Positions 1-9,421 are shown, counted from the first letter of the stretch. The stretch: 64,000 bases of DNA from Sphingosinicella sp. (GCA_013816585.1 JACDEE010000003.1:103824-167823), one strand, 5' to 3'. Numbers and translations are program-made. Notes: generated from the letters alone by a model not told the origin.

Positions 1-1
1 C

Positions 2-790
2 GACCTCGCCGATGCCGTGGCGCTCGCCAATCGGGGCATGGGTTCGCTGGCGCTATCGCTCTTCACCTTCGATCCAAAGGTCGCGGAAGAATTCGTTCTG
101 GGCGCGGGCGCCTATCATGGCCGCATGATGATCGTCGACCGAACCAGCGCCAAGGAATCGACGGGTCACGGCTCTCCCCTTCCCGTCCTGGTCCATGGCG
201 GTCCGGGCCGCGCAGGTGGCGGCGAAGAGATGGGCGGCATACGCGGCGTCACCCATTATATGCAGCGCACCGCGCTTCAGGGCAGTCCCGCTTTGCTATC
301 AAGCATCGTCAAGCAATGGCTGCCCGGTGCGGCTAAGCCGGAAAGCGAAATCCACCCGTTCCGCAAGCGCATTTCGGAACTGGAGGTCGGTTATACGCTC
401 CGCACCGCCAGCCGCGTCGTGACGCTGGAAGATATCGAGCATTTCGCCCATTTCACTGGCGATAATTTCTACGCCCACATGGACGAGGAGGCGGCCAAGG
501 CTAACCCGATCTTCGATGGCCGGGTTGCGCACGGATATCTGATCCTGAGCTTTGCCGCCGGATTGTTCGTCGATCCGGCGCCGGGACCAGTGATCGCCAA
601 TACGGGCCTCGAAAATCTTCGCTTCCAGACGCCGCTCTACCCCGGCGACAGCATGCGGGTGGAGCTAACCGTCAAGTCGAAGAGCGTCCGCGACGAGGAA
701 AAAGGTGAGGTCCGCTGGGCGGTTTATGTTTTCAACCAGAAGGACGAGGTGGTTGCGACCTATGACCTTTTGACGATGAACCGGCCTTAG
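2..790 (+). CDS. paaZ: PaaZ C-terminal part (oxepin-CoA hydrolase/aldehyde dehydrogenase), truncated by window start
   Basis: The reading frame is open to the left edge, so the true start lies outside. About the first 115 residues match the end of the aldehyde dehydrogenase domain typical of PaaZ (GPGRAGGGEEMGG, then MQRTALQGSP). The rest is a MaoC-type hot-dog hydratase domain with the catalytic stretch FTGDNFYAHMD and the substrate-side motif GRVAHGYLI. In the phenylacetate pathway PaaZ opens oxepin-CoA by hydrolysis in its MaoC domain and oxidises the resulting semialdehyde in its dehydrogenase domain. Both halves are visible in the right order, so the assignment is firm although the N-terminal catalytic Cys region is not in view. 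The gene ends 5 bases from the convergent E2 gene. The neighbourhood (aminotransferase, 2-oxoacid dehydrogenase) could feed phenylacetyl-CoA into this pathway, which is inference. Confidence 0.92.
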   Translation, partial: DLADAVALANRGMGSLALSLFTFDPKVAEEFVLGAGAYHGRMMIVDRTSAKESTGHGSPLPVLVHGGPGRAGGGEEMGGIRGVTHYMQRTALQGSPALLSSIVKQWLPGAAKPESEIHPFRKRISELEVGYTLRTASRVVTLEDIEHFAHFTGDNFYAHMDEEAAKANPIFDGRVAHGYLILSFAAGLFVDPAPGPVIANTGLENLRFQTPLYPGDSMRVELTVKSKSVRDEEKGEVRWAVYVFNQKDEVVATYDLLTMNRP

Positions 791-795
791 ACCGC

Positions 796-2013
796 TTAGT
801 CCGGCGGCCAGCCTTCGATCACCTCGACGAAGCGGCTGAGCCAGCCATTGGTCTGGTGGCCGTCCACGACCCTGTGGTCGATGGTGAGCGACACATAGGC
901 CATTGGCCGGACCTGTATCGCGTCCACGCCGCCCACTTCGCGCACCACGACGCGCTTCTCCAGCTTGCCGACGCCCAGGATCGCCGATTGCGGCTGGTTT
1001 ATGATGATCGGCGTCGCAAAGAGCGAGCCCGACACACCATGGTTGGAAATCGTAAAGGTACCGCCAGAGACATCCGATCCGGTCAATTTTTCCGCGCGAG
1101 CCTTTTCAACCAAGACATCGAGGCCAGCCGCAATCTGCTTCAGCGAAAGCGTCTGCACCTGACGAAGCACGGGGACGATCAGGCCCTTTTCTCCAAGCGC
1201 CGTGCCCACCCCGATATTGACGTCGCCGAAAATCTCCAGCCGGTCCTCATGCCAGCGGCTGTTGATGGCCGGCGCCACCTTCATCGCCTCGGCACAGGCG
1301 GCAACAATATAGGCGGTGTAGGTAAGCTTGGCCTTGTCGTTGGCGAACGCATCCTTGTGGCGGGCGCGATGGGCCATGATCGCGCTGAAATCGCATTCGA
1401 ACATCGCCGTCACATGCGGCGCCTGCTGGACGGAGTTCAGCATATGCTCGGCGATCTTCAGCCGCATTCGGTCGTGCGGAATGCTGTGTGAAGTCAGGGC
1501 GCCGGCAGGACGCGGTATCACGCCTTCGACCGGCTGAACCCGGGCCCCATCGTTTGCCGCATTGTCGACATCGGCGCGCGTGATACGGCCATCGCGCCCG
1601 GTGCCCTGGATCAAGCCAGGAGCGATATCATGCTGGAGCAAGGCACGCCTTACCGCGGGCGACAGCCGAAGCTCGGGATCGCGAAGAACGTCGCGGTCGA
1701 TCGACACGGGCGCTTCGGCGGGAGACGCATCCGCGGCCGGAGCCGGCGTAGAAATCGTCCCTTCATTGTCCGGCGCTTCCCCCATCGGCGCAATGCGTCC
1801 AAGCACTGCTCCCGGAAGTGCCTCGGCATCTTTATGCAGGACGATCTCGCGCAATATGCCGGCCGCAGGCGCCGGAACTTCGACCGCCACCTTGTCGGTT
1901 TCCAGTTCGACCAGAGGGTCGTTGAGTTCGACCCGGTCGCCGACCTGCTTCAGCCAGGCGCGGACCACGGCCTGCGTGCCTTCCTGCTCGATCGGTGCAA
2001 TAATATCGATCAT
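796..2013 (-). CDS. 2-oxoacid dehydrogenase E2, dihydrolipoamide acyltransferase
   Basis: Predicted 405 residues. An N-terminal lipoyl domain carries ETDK with the lipoylated Lys at about residue 41. A Pro/Ala-rich linker follows, then a peripheral-subunit-binding domain near 115-150 (RLSPAVRRAL, GTGRDGRITRADV). The C-terminal catalytic acyltransferase core ends with the active-site motif HRVVDG at about 380-385. The start at 2013 is chosen because the lipoyl domain begins there and the ATG shares one base with the upstream E1 stop (TGATG). A longer frame would extend into E1. The enzyme passes the acyl group from E1 to CoA in the multienzyme complex. No E3 (lipoamide dehydrogenase) gene is in the window. 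Substrate (branched-chain versus aromatic 2-oxoacid) cannot be decided from the sequence. Confidence 0.93.
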   Translation of the reverse strand: MIDIIAPIEQEGTQAVVRAWLKQVGDRVELNDPLVELETDKVAVEVPAPAAGILREIVLHKDAEALPGAVLGRIAPMGEAPDNEGTISTPAPAADASPAEAPVSIDRDVLRDPELRLSPAVRRALLQHDIAPGLIQGTGRDGRITRADVDNAANDGARVQPVEGVIPRPAGALTSHSIPHDRMRLKIAEHMLNSVQQAPHVTAMFECDFSAIMAHRARHKDAFANDKAKLTYTAYIVAACAEAMKVAPAINSRWHEDRLEIFGDVNIGVGTALGEKGLIVPVLRQVQTLSLKQIAAGLDVLVEKARAEKLTGSDVSGGTFTISNHGVSGSLFATPIIINQPQSAILGVGKLEKRVVVREVGGVDAIQVRPMAYVSLTIDHRVVDGHQTNGWLSRFVEVIEGWPPD

Positions 2014-4097
2014 CAGAATCCCACCAACTGGTCGATCTTGGCCCTGATCCGTTCCACCGAGGGCACGGCCCAATCGAGCAGGACCGGATTATGCGGGCTT
2101 GGAATGTCGGGCATGGTAAGCCGTGACACGGGCGCGTCCAGGTCGAGGAAAGCTTCGTCGGCCACCACCGCTGCGATTTCGGCGCCGAAGCCGCCCGTCA
2201 GCAGATCTTCGTGGACGATCAGGCATCGCCGGGTCCGGCGAACCGATTCCAGCACCATTTCCCGATCCCACGGCAACAGCGTCCGAAGGTCGATCACATC
2301 GGCCGAAAAATCCTTGGCCGCCTCCTCGCAGCGGGGGACCATCGCTCCCCAGGTGACGATGCTGATATCGCTGCCCTGGCGCGTCTTCTTTGCCCGCCCG
2401 AACGGCAGGACATATTCGTCGCCCGGATAAGGCCGGCGCGCCCAGGCATCGTCCAGCATGGCCCGATGTTCGAAGAACACCACGGGATCGTTGCCACGTA
2501 GCCCGGCGCGAAGAAGCCCCACGGCATCCTCGGCATTGGAAGGCACCGCCACCTTCCAGCCCGGATTATGGACGAACTGAACTTCGTTGGTCTGGCTGTG
2601 CCAGGGATCCCCGCATTTGAAGAAACCCCCGGGAATGCGAAGCACCATCGGCGCCGCGAACCGGTTGTTGGTCCGCCAGCGCATCGTGCCGCAATCGTTG
2701 ATCTGCTCCAGCGCCGGCTCGGCATATTTGCGGAACTGGATTTCGGGCACCGGCATCAGCCCCGCCATCGCCATCCCGACCGCGCGGCCGATTATGCCCT
2801 CTTCCGAAAGGCTGGTGTCGAATACCCGTTCGATCCCGAACTTATCCTGAAGACCAAGCGTCACCGCATGGACGCCGCCCTTGGGGCCGATATCCTCGCC
2901 GAACAGCAGCACCCGGGGATTGATTTCCAGCTCGTGATCGAGCGTGCGGCGGATCGCCGTCACCATGTTGATGCGTTGACCCTCGGGCCGGGGCGTGTCA
3001 TCCGAAGGCGGTGCCTCATATCCGTGCGACCATTGGCCGCCGAGCAGCTGCATTTCGCCTTCGTAAAAGACGTTGTTCATCACCGTCGCCGGATCGGCAA
3101 CGCCGCGTGCCTCGGCGGCTTCGCGCGCTTTCTCCACCTCGGCCTCGGCCTCCGCCTCGATCCCCGCCCATTCCTGCTCGTTCAGAACCGAGCCCAGCAG
3201 ATAGGATTTAAGCTTCGGAAGCGGATCTCGTGCCCATTCGGACGCGACGAAATCCTCGGATTTGTAGGTCTGCGTATCCTGATAACTGTGGCCCTGCAGT
3301 CTCGGCACGCTGAGCCTCAACAATGCCGGACCCTTGCGCCCGCGCACATGGGCGATGGCCCTGCTCATCAGACTGGCGGCTTCGGCCGGTTCGGTCCCGT
3401 CGCCGGAAAAGATTTCGAGACCCGTAAAGCTGCCAAGGTTACGGGCAATGTCGCCGCCGGGCGTCTGGTAGGTGGAGGGCACGGAAATCCCGTATTGATT
3501 GTCCTCGATGTAGAACAGCATCGGCAATTTCTGCGTGGTCGCGATCGTCAGCGCGGACCAGAACCCGTTGGTCGCGACCGAGGCATCGCCCCCCAGAACG
3601 ACGGCCATGGCATTTTCATAAGCCGGGTCGTTGAGCACGCCGCGATAATATTCGATCGCCTGCGCCCAGCCGGCGGTCGGCGTATATTGGGCTCCTACCC
3701 CGCCCGACATCGGCAAGGCCGGGGCGCCTTTCGGATTAGGATAATTGAACACGACGCCGATGTCGCGTCCGTCGGAGTAACCGCCGGCCCGGCCCATTCC
3801 CGAACTCAGCGCGTCTTCGAGCGGCACCCCCAAGGCGACCAGCAAGGGCCGCGACCGATAATAGCCGCAAGCCGCATCCTTGGCCCCGTCCAGCTTCTGG
3901 CCCAGCATCACCTGCGCCATGTCGTGGCCGCGCGCCGAAAATTGGTACAGCACCTTCTTTTCTGGGACGAGCCGCTCTTCCTCCAGCCGGTCCATAGCCC
4001 GGCTGACAAGCATATCTCGCGCAACCTTATGCCAGTCGAAGCTAGGATCGGGCGAATTGGTCTTCGTCCGTTCCTGCGTCAGCAGGTCGTCAGCCAT
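2013..4097 (-). CDS. 2-oxoacid dehydrogenase E1, alpha and beta subunits fused
   Basis: Predicted 694 residues, joining in one chain what is usually two subunits. The N-terminal alpha half has the thiamine-diphosphate/Mg motif near 169-201 (GGDASVATNGF through EDNQYG). The C-terminal half, from about residue 365 (INMVTAIRRTL, LLFGEDIG), is the beta transketolase-like domain with LRTLLPWD and VHEDLLTGGFG. A 2-oxoisovalerate/branched-chain type dehydrogenase is the nearest general family. ATG at 4097 is chosen because the residues before it in the longer frame are low-complexity and overlap the aminotransferase gene; this start overlaps that gene by 8 bases, indicating translational coupling. 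It decarboxylates a 2-oxoacid and acylates the E2 lipoyl group. The upstream transaminase would supply the 2-oxoacid. Exact substrate unknown. Confidence 0.92.
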   Translation of the reverse strand: MADDLLTQERTKTNSPDPSFDWHKVARDMLVSRAMDRLEEERLVPEKKVLYQFSARGHDMAQVMLGQKLDGAKDAACGYYRSRPLLVALGVPLEDALSSGMGRAGGYSDGRDIGVVFNYPNPKGAPALPMSGGVGAQYTPTAGWAQAIEYYRGVLNDPAYENAMAVVLGGDASVATNGFWSALTIATTQKLPMLFYIEDNQYGISVPSTYQTPGGDIARNLGSFTGLEIFSGDGTEPAEAASLMSRAIAHVRGRKGPALLRLSVPRLQGHSYQDTQTYKSEDFVASEWARDPLPKLKSYLLGSVLNEQEWAGIEAEAEAEVEKAREAAEARGVADPATVMNNVFYEGEMQLLGGQWSHGYEAPPSDDTPRPEGQRINMVTAIRRTLDHELEINPRVLLFGEDIGPKGGVHAVTLGLQDKFGIERVFDTSLSEEGIIGRAVGMAMAGLMPVPEIQFRKYAEPALEQINDCGTMRWRTNNRFAAPMVLRIPGGFFKCGDPWHSQTNEVQFVHNPGWKVAVPSNAEDAVGLLRAGLRGNDPVVFFEHRAMLDDAWARRPYPGDEYVLPFGRAKKTRQGSDISIVTWGAMVPRCEEAAKDFSADVIDLRTLLPWDREMVLESVRRTRRCLIVHEDLLTGGFGAEIAAVVADEAFLDLDAPVSRLTMPDIPSPHNPVLLDWAVPSVERIRAKIDQLVGF

Positions 4098-5286
4098 CCA
4101 TCTTCTCCACGACAGCGGCGGCAAAGCGGCCGACATTTTCGTCGGACAAGCCCACCACGTTGAACCGGCCGCTTCCGGCCATGTAGATGCCATGGCTGGC
4201 GCGAAGGTCGAGCACCGCCTGGGGCGACAATGGCAACATGGAAAACATGCCGTTCTGGCCTTCGATATAGGCGAGGCGCTCGTCATAGCCGGCAAGGCGC
4301 GCGCGCAAGTTCCTGATGCGGGCGCACATCTCGGTCACTTCAGCGTTCCAGTCGGCTCGAAGCTCCGCATCGTCCAGGATGATGCGCACGACGGCGGCGC
4401 CATGGTCGGGCGGCATCGACCACATGGTCCGCGCCCGCGATTGCAGATGCCCAAGGATGATCTCGGCGGTGCGCCGGTTGCTTCCCTTGACGAACAAGGA
4501 TCCCGTCCGTTCGCGATAGATGCCGAAATTCTTGTCGCAACTCTGCGCGACCAGGGCCTGGTCGGCAGCCTCGACCACAAGCCGCGTTCCGGCCGCATCC
4601 GCTTCGAACCCGTTGCCCAGCCCTTGATAGGCAAGGTCGACGAACGGGATGATCCCCCGCTTTGCGACGGCATCCGCGATTGCCCGCCACTGATCGGGAT
4701 TCAAGTCGGCGCCCGTGGGGTTATGGCAGCATCCGTGCAGCAGGATCAGGTCGCCGCTACGTGCCTTGCCAATCGCGCCCATCATTTCATCGAACAGGAT
4801 CGTGCGGCTCTTCGCGTCATAATAAGGATGGCCGACCATCTCGACGCCGGCACATTCGATCAAAGGTCCGTGATTGGGCCAGGTAGGCTGGCCAACAAGA
4901 ACGCGGGCCTGACGATCCGCCGCCTCGATCAGCTCCGCACCCAGCCGGAGCGCGCCGCAGCCTCCCGGAGTCTGGATTCCGACGATGCGGTCGTCGGCGG
5001 CGCCCGCTTCACCGAAGACGATCGGCTTGATCAACTCGATGAAGCGAATGTCACCCTGGGACCCAAGATAGGCTTTGGTCTGCTGCGTTTCGATCAGGAT
5101 GGCTTCGGCCTTCTTGACCGCGCGCGGGATCGGGGTGCCGCCCGTCGCGTCCCGATATACGCCAACCCCGACATCGATTTTTTCCGGCCGGGGATCGGCA
5201 TTGGCGAGCGCGATAAGCTGAAGAAGGGAATCCGAAGGCTGCTCGTCCAGCCGGTCGAACAATTTCACTGCGCTCGCCTCGGCCAT
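4090..5286 (-). CDS. Class I aminotransferase (aspartate/aromatic type)
   Basis: Predicted 398 residues, the usual length for AspC/TyrB-type fold-I PLP transaminases. Seen: CHNPTG near 187-192, DLAYQG near 217-222 (Asp contacting the PLP nitrogen), and the PLP Lys in SCDKNFG at about residue 252. An Arg in ARTMWSMPPDHG aligns with the side-chain-binding Arg of AspC, and a second Arg in SGRFNVVG binds the alpha-carboxylate. Both Arg are also present in TyrB, so they do not separate aspartate from aromatic specificity. A GAGGG ribosome site lies just upstream. It is the first gene of the operon with E1 and E2 and faces the Lrp-type regulator. Inference: it produces the 2-oxoacid oxidised by the dehydrogenase, possibly phenylpyruvate or branched-chain oxoacids. 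Confidence 0.9.
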   Translation of the reverse strand: MAEASAVKLFDRLDEQPSDSLLQLIALANADPRPEKIDVGVGVYRDATGGTPIPRAVKKAEAILIETQQTKAYLGSQGDIRFIELIKPIVFGEAGAADDRIVGIQTPGGCGALRLGAELIEAADRQARVLVGQPTWPNHGPLIECAGVEMVGHPYYDAKSRTILFDEMMGAIGKARSGDLILLHGCCHNPTGADLNPDQWRAIADAVAKRGIIPFVDLAYQGLGNGFEADAAGTRLVVEAADQALVAQSCDKNFGIYRERTGSLFVKGSNRRTAEIILGHLQSRARTMWSMPPDHGAAVVRIILDDAELRADWNAEVTEMCARIRNLRARLAGYDERLAYIEGQNGMFSMLPLSPQAVLDLRASHGIYMAGSGRFNVVGLSDENVGRFAAAVVEKMDG

Positions 5287-5404
5287 ATGTCCCTCTTATC
5301 CATCTATTGCAGCGGTACATCTGCCTCAGTCCGCCGCCAAGTGGGTATCAGAATGGCAGTTATCCACCCTGGAAATGAGACAATTTTTCAGTTATGATCG
5401 ACAG

Positions 5405-5875
5405 ATGAAAGAAATTGGTCAAATCGACGGCATAGACCGGCGAATCGTCCGCGAATTGCAGCGTGACGCAAGCATCAGTCATGCGACGTTGGGGGAGAAG
5501 GTAGGTGCTTCGGCCGCCTCCACCTGGCGACGTGTCCGTAATCTCGAGAAAATGGGTGTCATCGGTAAGGTCATCCGCCTTGCCGACCCGAAATTCCTCG
5601 ATCGCTCGGTCAATGTCCTGTGCCAGGTACGAATGGCGCGGCAGACAATTTCCGCCCGCACGGAGTTTGAGGAATTCATCCAGTCGCGCGAAGAAATCGT
5701 CGAATGCTACGCCATGTCGGGCGAATGGGATTACCTGCTGCGAATCGCCGTTCGGGACGTTGCCGATTATGACCGGTTCATCATGCGGGGCGTGCTGGCG
5801 CACCCGTCCGTCGCCAATGCGGCGTCCAATTTTGCGCTTCGCCAGGTCAAATATACCACCGAAATCCCGGTTTGA
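5405..5875 (+). CDS. Lrp/AsnC family transcriptional regulator
   Basis: Predicted 156 residues. An N-terminal winged helix-turn-helix covers about residues 10-55 (DRRIVRELQRDASIS, STWRRVRNLEKMGVI), followed by a C-terminal RAM/AsnC ligand-binding domain (CYAMSGEWDYLLRIAVRD). ATG at 5405 fits the family, whose DNA-binding domain begins a few residues after the start; an in-frame ATG at 5375 is possible but adds an atypical tail. No clear Shine-Dalgarno is seen. TATGAT lies six bases before the ATG, so a leaderless transcript is possible. The gene diverges from the aminotransferase operon across 118 bases. Regulators of this family commonly control adjacent amino-acid genes, so it probably senses an amino acid degraded by that operon. 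Confidence 0.92.
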   Translation: MKEIGQIDGIDRRIVRELQRDASISHATLGEKVGASAASTWRRVRNLEKMGVIGKVIRLADPKFLDRSVNVLCQVRMARQTISARTEFEEFIQSREEIVECYAMSGEWDYLLRIAVRDVADYDRFIMRGVLAHPSVANAASNFALRQVKYTTEIPV

Positions 5876-5955
5876 TCTGACGATCCGCATCCCTGCGGGA
5901 ACGACTCCCCGCCCCGTCCATTTGAAACGCCAGCGAATCGATTGGAGACATCGGC

Positions 5956-6840
5956 ATGGCGGCACGGCCCTATTGGAAGGGACAGATCAGATTGGCTTTG
6001 GTTTCCATCCCGGTGGAAATCTATTCGGCGACCAAGAGCGGTGCGACCATCGCCTTCAATCAGATCCACGAACCCAGCGGCAAACGCGTCAAATATGAAA
6101 AGGTCGTGCCCGGCATCGGGCCGGTCGATCCCGATGAGATCGTCAAAGGCTTTCAATATGAAAAAGGCAGCTATGTGCTGCTGGACGATGAAGAGCTGGA
6201 GGCGGTCAAGCTGGAAAGCAAGAAGACGCTGGAGCTGACTCAATTCGTCGATTCCAACGAGATCGACCCGCTTTATTATGAAAAGCCTTATTATGTCGTC
6301 CCGGCCGACGACCTCGCCGAAGAAGCCTTCGTGGTGCTTCGCGAAGCGCTCCGCGACACGAAGAAAGTGGGCCTCGGCCAGCTCGCCATGCGGGGCCGTG
6401 AATATATCGTCAGCTTGAAACCCTGCGGTCGCGGCATTTTGATGGAAACGCTTCGCTATGCCGACGAGGTCAACAAGGCCCAGGGATATTTCCGCGATAT
6501 TCCCGACCTGAAACCGGATGCCGAATTGCTCGATCTGGCGGAAACATTGATCGAGAAAAAGACCGCCAAATTCGATCCCAACAAATTCCATGATCGCTAT
6601 ATCGACGCGCTTCACGAGCTGATCGAACGCAAGCGCAAGGGCAAGACTATCACCGCCGACGAAGAACCCGCGCCCAACCGCGGCTCCAACGTAGTGGACC
6701 TGATGGCGGCGCTGAAGAAATCGATCGATCGTCCGGGCGAGCAGACCGGCAAGGCGGGTTCGGCGAGAAAGCCCGCCGCGAAAAAGGCACCGCCCAAGAA
6801 AGCCCCTGTCAAGGCGGTTCCGGCGCGGAAGCGGGCCTGA
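5956..6840 (+). CDS. ku: Ku protein (non-homologous end joining)
   Basis: Predicted 294 residues. It begins with the standard bacterial Ku start (AARPYWKGQIRLALVSIPVE) and has the beta-barrel core motifs GRGILMETLRYADEV and the RYIDALHELIE helix. After about residue 240 comes a basic tail rich in Lys, Pro and Ala (KKAPPKKAPVK), typical of alphaproteobacterial Ku and likely to bind DNA or LigD. Bacterial Ku forms a homodimeric ring on DNA ends and recruits LigD. It is followed 17 bases later by ligD on the same strand, the classic two-gene NHEJ arrangement. Confidence 0.97.
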   Translation: MAARPYWKGQIRLALVSIPVEIYSATKSGATIAFNQIHEPSGKRVKYEKVVPGIGPVDPDEIVKGFQYEKGSYVLLDDEELEAVKLESKKTLELTQFVDSNEIDPLYYEKPYYVVPADDLAEEAFVVLREALRDTKKVGLGQLAMRGREYIVSLKPCGRGILMETLRYADEVNKAQGYFRDIPDLKPDAELLDLAETLIEKKTAKFDPNKFHDRYIDALHELIERKRKGKTITADEEPAPNRGSNVVDLMAALKKSIDRPGEQTGKAGSARKPAAKKAPPKKAPVKAVPARKRA

Positions 6841-6857
6841 ACATGGCGGCCCGTTAA

Positions 6858-9350
6858 GTGGCGCGGAAGAAAGACCCGCTCGCCGTCTATAATAAGAAGC
6901 GCGACTTCGCGAAGACCGCCGAGCCTGCCGGAAAGGTGGGCACGGGCGAACGATTCAACTTCATGGTTCAAAAGCACGACGCCACCCGCCTTCATTATGA
7001 CTTCAGGCTGGAGCTTGAAGGGACCTTGAAAAGCTGGGCGGTGACTCGCGGCCCCAGCCTTGATCCTGCCGACAAGAGGCTGGCGGTCCGCACCGAGGAC
7101 CATCCTTTAAGCTATGCGACCTTCGAAGGAACGATCCCCAAGGGCCAATATGGCGGCGGTACGGTCATGCTCTGGGATCGCGGCACCTGGACACCTGACC
7201 CGCGCAAGGACCCAAGCAAGACACTGGAGGAAGGGCATCTGCACTTCACCCTCGACGGCGAGCGGATGAAGGGCGAATGGATCATGATCCGCATGAAGCC
7301 GCGCCCCGGCGAGCGGAACGAGAATTGGATATTGCGCAAGATCGAGGACGAACATGCCGGAAGCTCGGCCGGCCTCACCGAAAAATATCTGACCAGTATC
7401 AAGACCGGCCGAACGATGCTGGAAATCGCGGACGACAAGAAAGCCAGGGAACTGGAATCGTGGCGTAAGGGCCCGTCCCCACCCAAATCCACCGCCGGGA
7501 AAGCGAAGCCTGCCGCCGCCGGTGCTGGACGCAACAAGCCGCCATCATTCCGCGAACCGCAAAAAGCCATTTTGGTCGACGCCGTGCCCACCGGGTCGGG
7601 CTGGATTCACGAGATGAAATTCGACGGCTACCGCTGCCTGCTCGCGATCGGCGGCGGCCAGGCCAAGGTCTATACGCGATCGGGCCTGGACTGGTCCGAC
7701 AAGTTTCCCGAGATAGTCGAGGCTGCCCGCGAACTCGAAGTCGGCTCCGCGCTTCTCGATGGCGAAATCGTGAAAGTGAACGAGGCCGGTAACACCAACT
7801 TCTCCGCGCTGCAGCAGGCGATCAGCGAAGGCGGCCGCGGCCTCACCTTGTTCCTGTTCGACGCGCTGGAGGTGGACGGAGAAAACCTCGCCTCCCTCCC
7901 TAATATCGAGCGCAAGCAGCGGCTCGCCTCCCTGATCGGCGAAGGCCGCCCGCCCTTCATTCTCTATGCCGACCATATTGTGGGCGCCGGAGAGAAATTA
8001 TTCTCCGCCATGTGCGAGGCGGGGCAGGAAGGCATCATTTCGAAACGGGCCGACGCGCCCTATCGTGGCGCGCGCACCAAGAATTGGCTGAAGGTCAAAT
8101 GCACACTTCGGCAGGAATTCGTGATCGTCGGCTGGACGCCGAGTGACAAGAAAGCGCGGTCTTTGAGAGCCCTGATGCTTGGGGCCCATGAAGGTGGCAA
8201 GCTTCGCTATGCCGGCAAGGTCGGAACTGGGTTTTCGATGACGATGCTGCAGGATCTGCTGGCAAGCCTGCAGAAGATCGAGATCGACAAGGCTGCCTTG
8301 CCAGTGCCTCGCGCGGAAGCGCGGGGGGCTCATTGGGTGAAGCCCCAATTGGTCGCGGAAATCGCCTTTGCCGAATTCACCGCGGAGGGGGTCGTTCGCC
8401 ATGCGAGCTTCCTGGGGTTGAGAAGCGACAAGCCGGCTAAGGAGATCGTTCCCGAACTGCCCCAGCCGGTGGCCGTGGCGGAACCCGCCGACGCGGTAAG
8501 GATCAGCAATCCGGAACGGATCGTCTTTCCCGAATCAAAGATCACCAAGGGGCAGCTTGCCGAACATTATCGCCAGATAGCCCCATTGATGCTGCCCTGG
8601 ACTGCCAACCGGCCGATCAGCCTGGTTCGGTGCCCGCAGGGTCGCGCCAAGAAGTGCTTCTTCCAGAAGCATGACGCGGGAAGCTTTGGCGAACATGTCC
8701 GCAATGTTCCGATCGTCGGGAAACGGGGGGAGACGGAAGATTATTTCTACCTCACCGATGCAGCGGGGATACTCACCTGCGTGCAGATGGGAACGATCGA
8801 GTTTCACGGCTGGGGTTCGTCGGTCGAGGCGGTCGAGAAGCCCGATCGAATGGTGTTCGATATCGATCCGGACGAAGGCCTGGGATTCGATGCGGTAAAA
8901 AAGGCCGCGGTCGATCTGAAACGCCATCTCGCCGACATGGGCCTGCAGACCTTCCCGCTGCTGACCGGCGGCAAGGGACTGCATGTGGTCGCGCCGCTCA
9001 CGCCCGAAGCCGAATGGCCCGAGGTCAAGGATTTCGCCCAGCGCTTTGCCGTGGCGCTGGCGACGGCCGAGCCGGATCGGTTCACCGCCAATATGGCCAA
9101 GGCCAAACGAACGGGACGGATATTCCTCGATTATCTTCGCAACCAGCGCGGGGCGACCGCGATCATGCCTTATTCGGCGCGGGCACGCGAAGGTGCCCCT
9201 GTCTCGGCCCCGATCAATTGGGATGAATTGGACGGATTCCAAATCGGCGCGCATTTCGGTGTCAGGGATAGCGACGAATTGCTGGAACGTGCGTCGAGCC
9301 GAGCCTTGCAGGGGTGGGGCGAAGCCGCGCAGTCGCTTCCGGATTTATGA
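6858..9350 (+). CDS. ligD: Multidomain DNA ligase LigD (phosphoesterase, ligase, polymerase)
   Basis: Predicted 830 residues, GTG start 17 bases after ku. Domains in order: 3'-phosphoesterase (about 1-190) with His40, His46, Asp48 and Arg50 in KHDATRLHYDFR; ATP-dependent ligase (about 235-520) with nucleotidyl Lys at about 254 in EMKFDGYR and motif TKNWLKVK; primase-like polymerase (about 535-830) with the metal pair DID at about 668-670 and the stretch LTGGKGLHVV. This phosphoesterase-ligase-polymerase order is the one known from Pseudomonas LigD; mycobacterial LigD begins with the polymerase. A low-complexity linker (Lys, Pro, Ala) separates the first two domains. With Ku it repairs double-strand breaks by end processing, gap filling and sealing. 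All catalytic signatures appear intact. Confidence 0.97.
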   Translation: MARKKDPLAVYNKKRDFAKTAEPAGKVGTGERFNFMVQKHDATRLHYDFRLELEGTLKSWAVTRGPSLDPADKRLAVRTEDHPLSYATFEGTIPKGQYGGGTVMLWDRGTWTPDPRKDPSKTLEEGHLHFTLDGERMKGEWIMIRMKPRPGERNENWILRKIEDEHAGSSAGLTEKYLTSIKTGRTMLEIADDKKARELESWRKGPSPPKSTAGKAKPAAAGAGRNKPPSFREPQKAILVDAVPTGSGWIHEMKFDGYRCLLAIGGGQAKVYTRSGLDWSDKFPEIVEAARELEVGSALLDGEIVKVNEAGNTNFSALQQAISEGGRGLTLFLFDALEVDGENLASLPNIERKQRLASLIGEGRPPFILYADHIVGAGEKLFSAMCEAGQEGIISKRADAPYRGARTKNWLKVKCTLRQEFVIVGWTPSDKKARSLRALMLGAHEGGKLRYAGKVGTGFSMTMLQDLLASLQKIEIDKAALPVPRAEARGAHWVKPQLVAEIAFAEFTAEGVVRHASFLGLRSDKPAKEIVPELPQPVAVAEPADAVRISNPERIVFPESKITKGQLAEHYRQIAPLMLPWTANRPISLVRCPQGRAKKCFFQKHDAGSFGEHVRNVPIVGKRGETEDYFYLTDAAGILTCVQMGTIEFHGWGSSVEAVEKPDRMVFDIDPDEGLGFDAVKKAAVDLKRHLADMGLQTFPLLTGGKGLHVVAPLTPEAEWPEVKDFAQRFAVALATAEPDRFTANMAKAKRTGRIFLDYLRNQRGATAIMPYSARAREGAPVSAPINWDELDGFQIGAHFGVRDSDELLERASSRALQGWGEAAQSLPDL

Positions 9351-9421
9351 GCAGCCCGATCGCCTTCAAGCAGCTTGAGTTTCCGGCGATTTCCCCTGAT
9401 TAGACGGGAAGGAGGTCGGAC

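Noticed and set aside
2568..4163. Long plus-strand open frame (531 codons) opposite E1
   Set aside because: It is the antisense of a clear E1 gene, has no ribosome site and a His/Arg-rich composition typical of GC-rich shadows.
5360..5368. TTATCCACC near the Lrp-type gene as a DnaA box
   Set aside because: One mismatch from consensus and no replication gene nearby; expected by chance.
5767..6615. 282-codon minus-strand frame across the regulator and ku
   Set aside because: Overlaps two firmly identified genes and reads as their complement.
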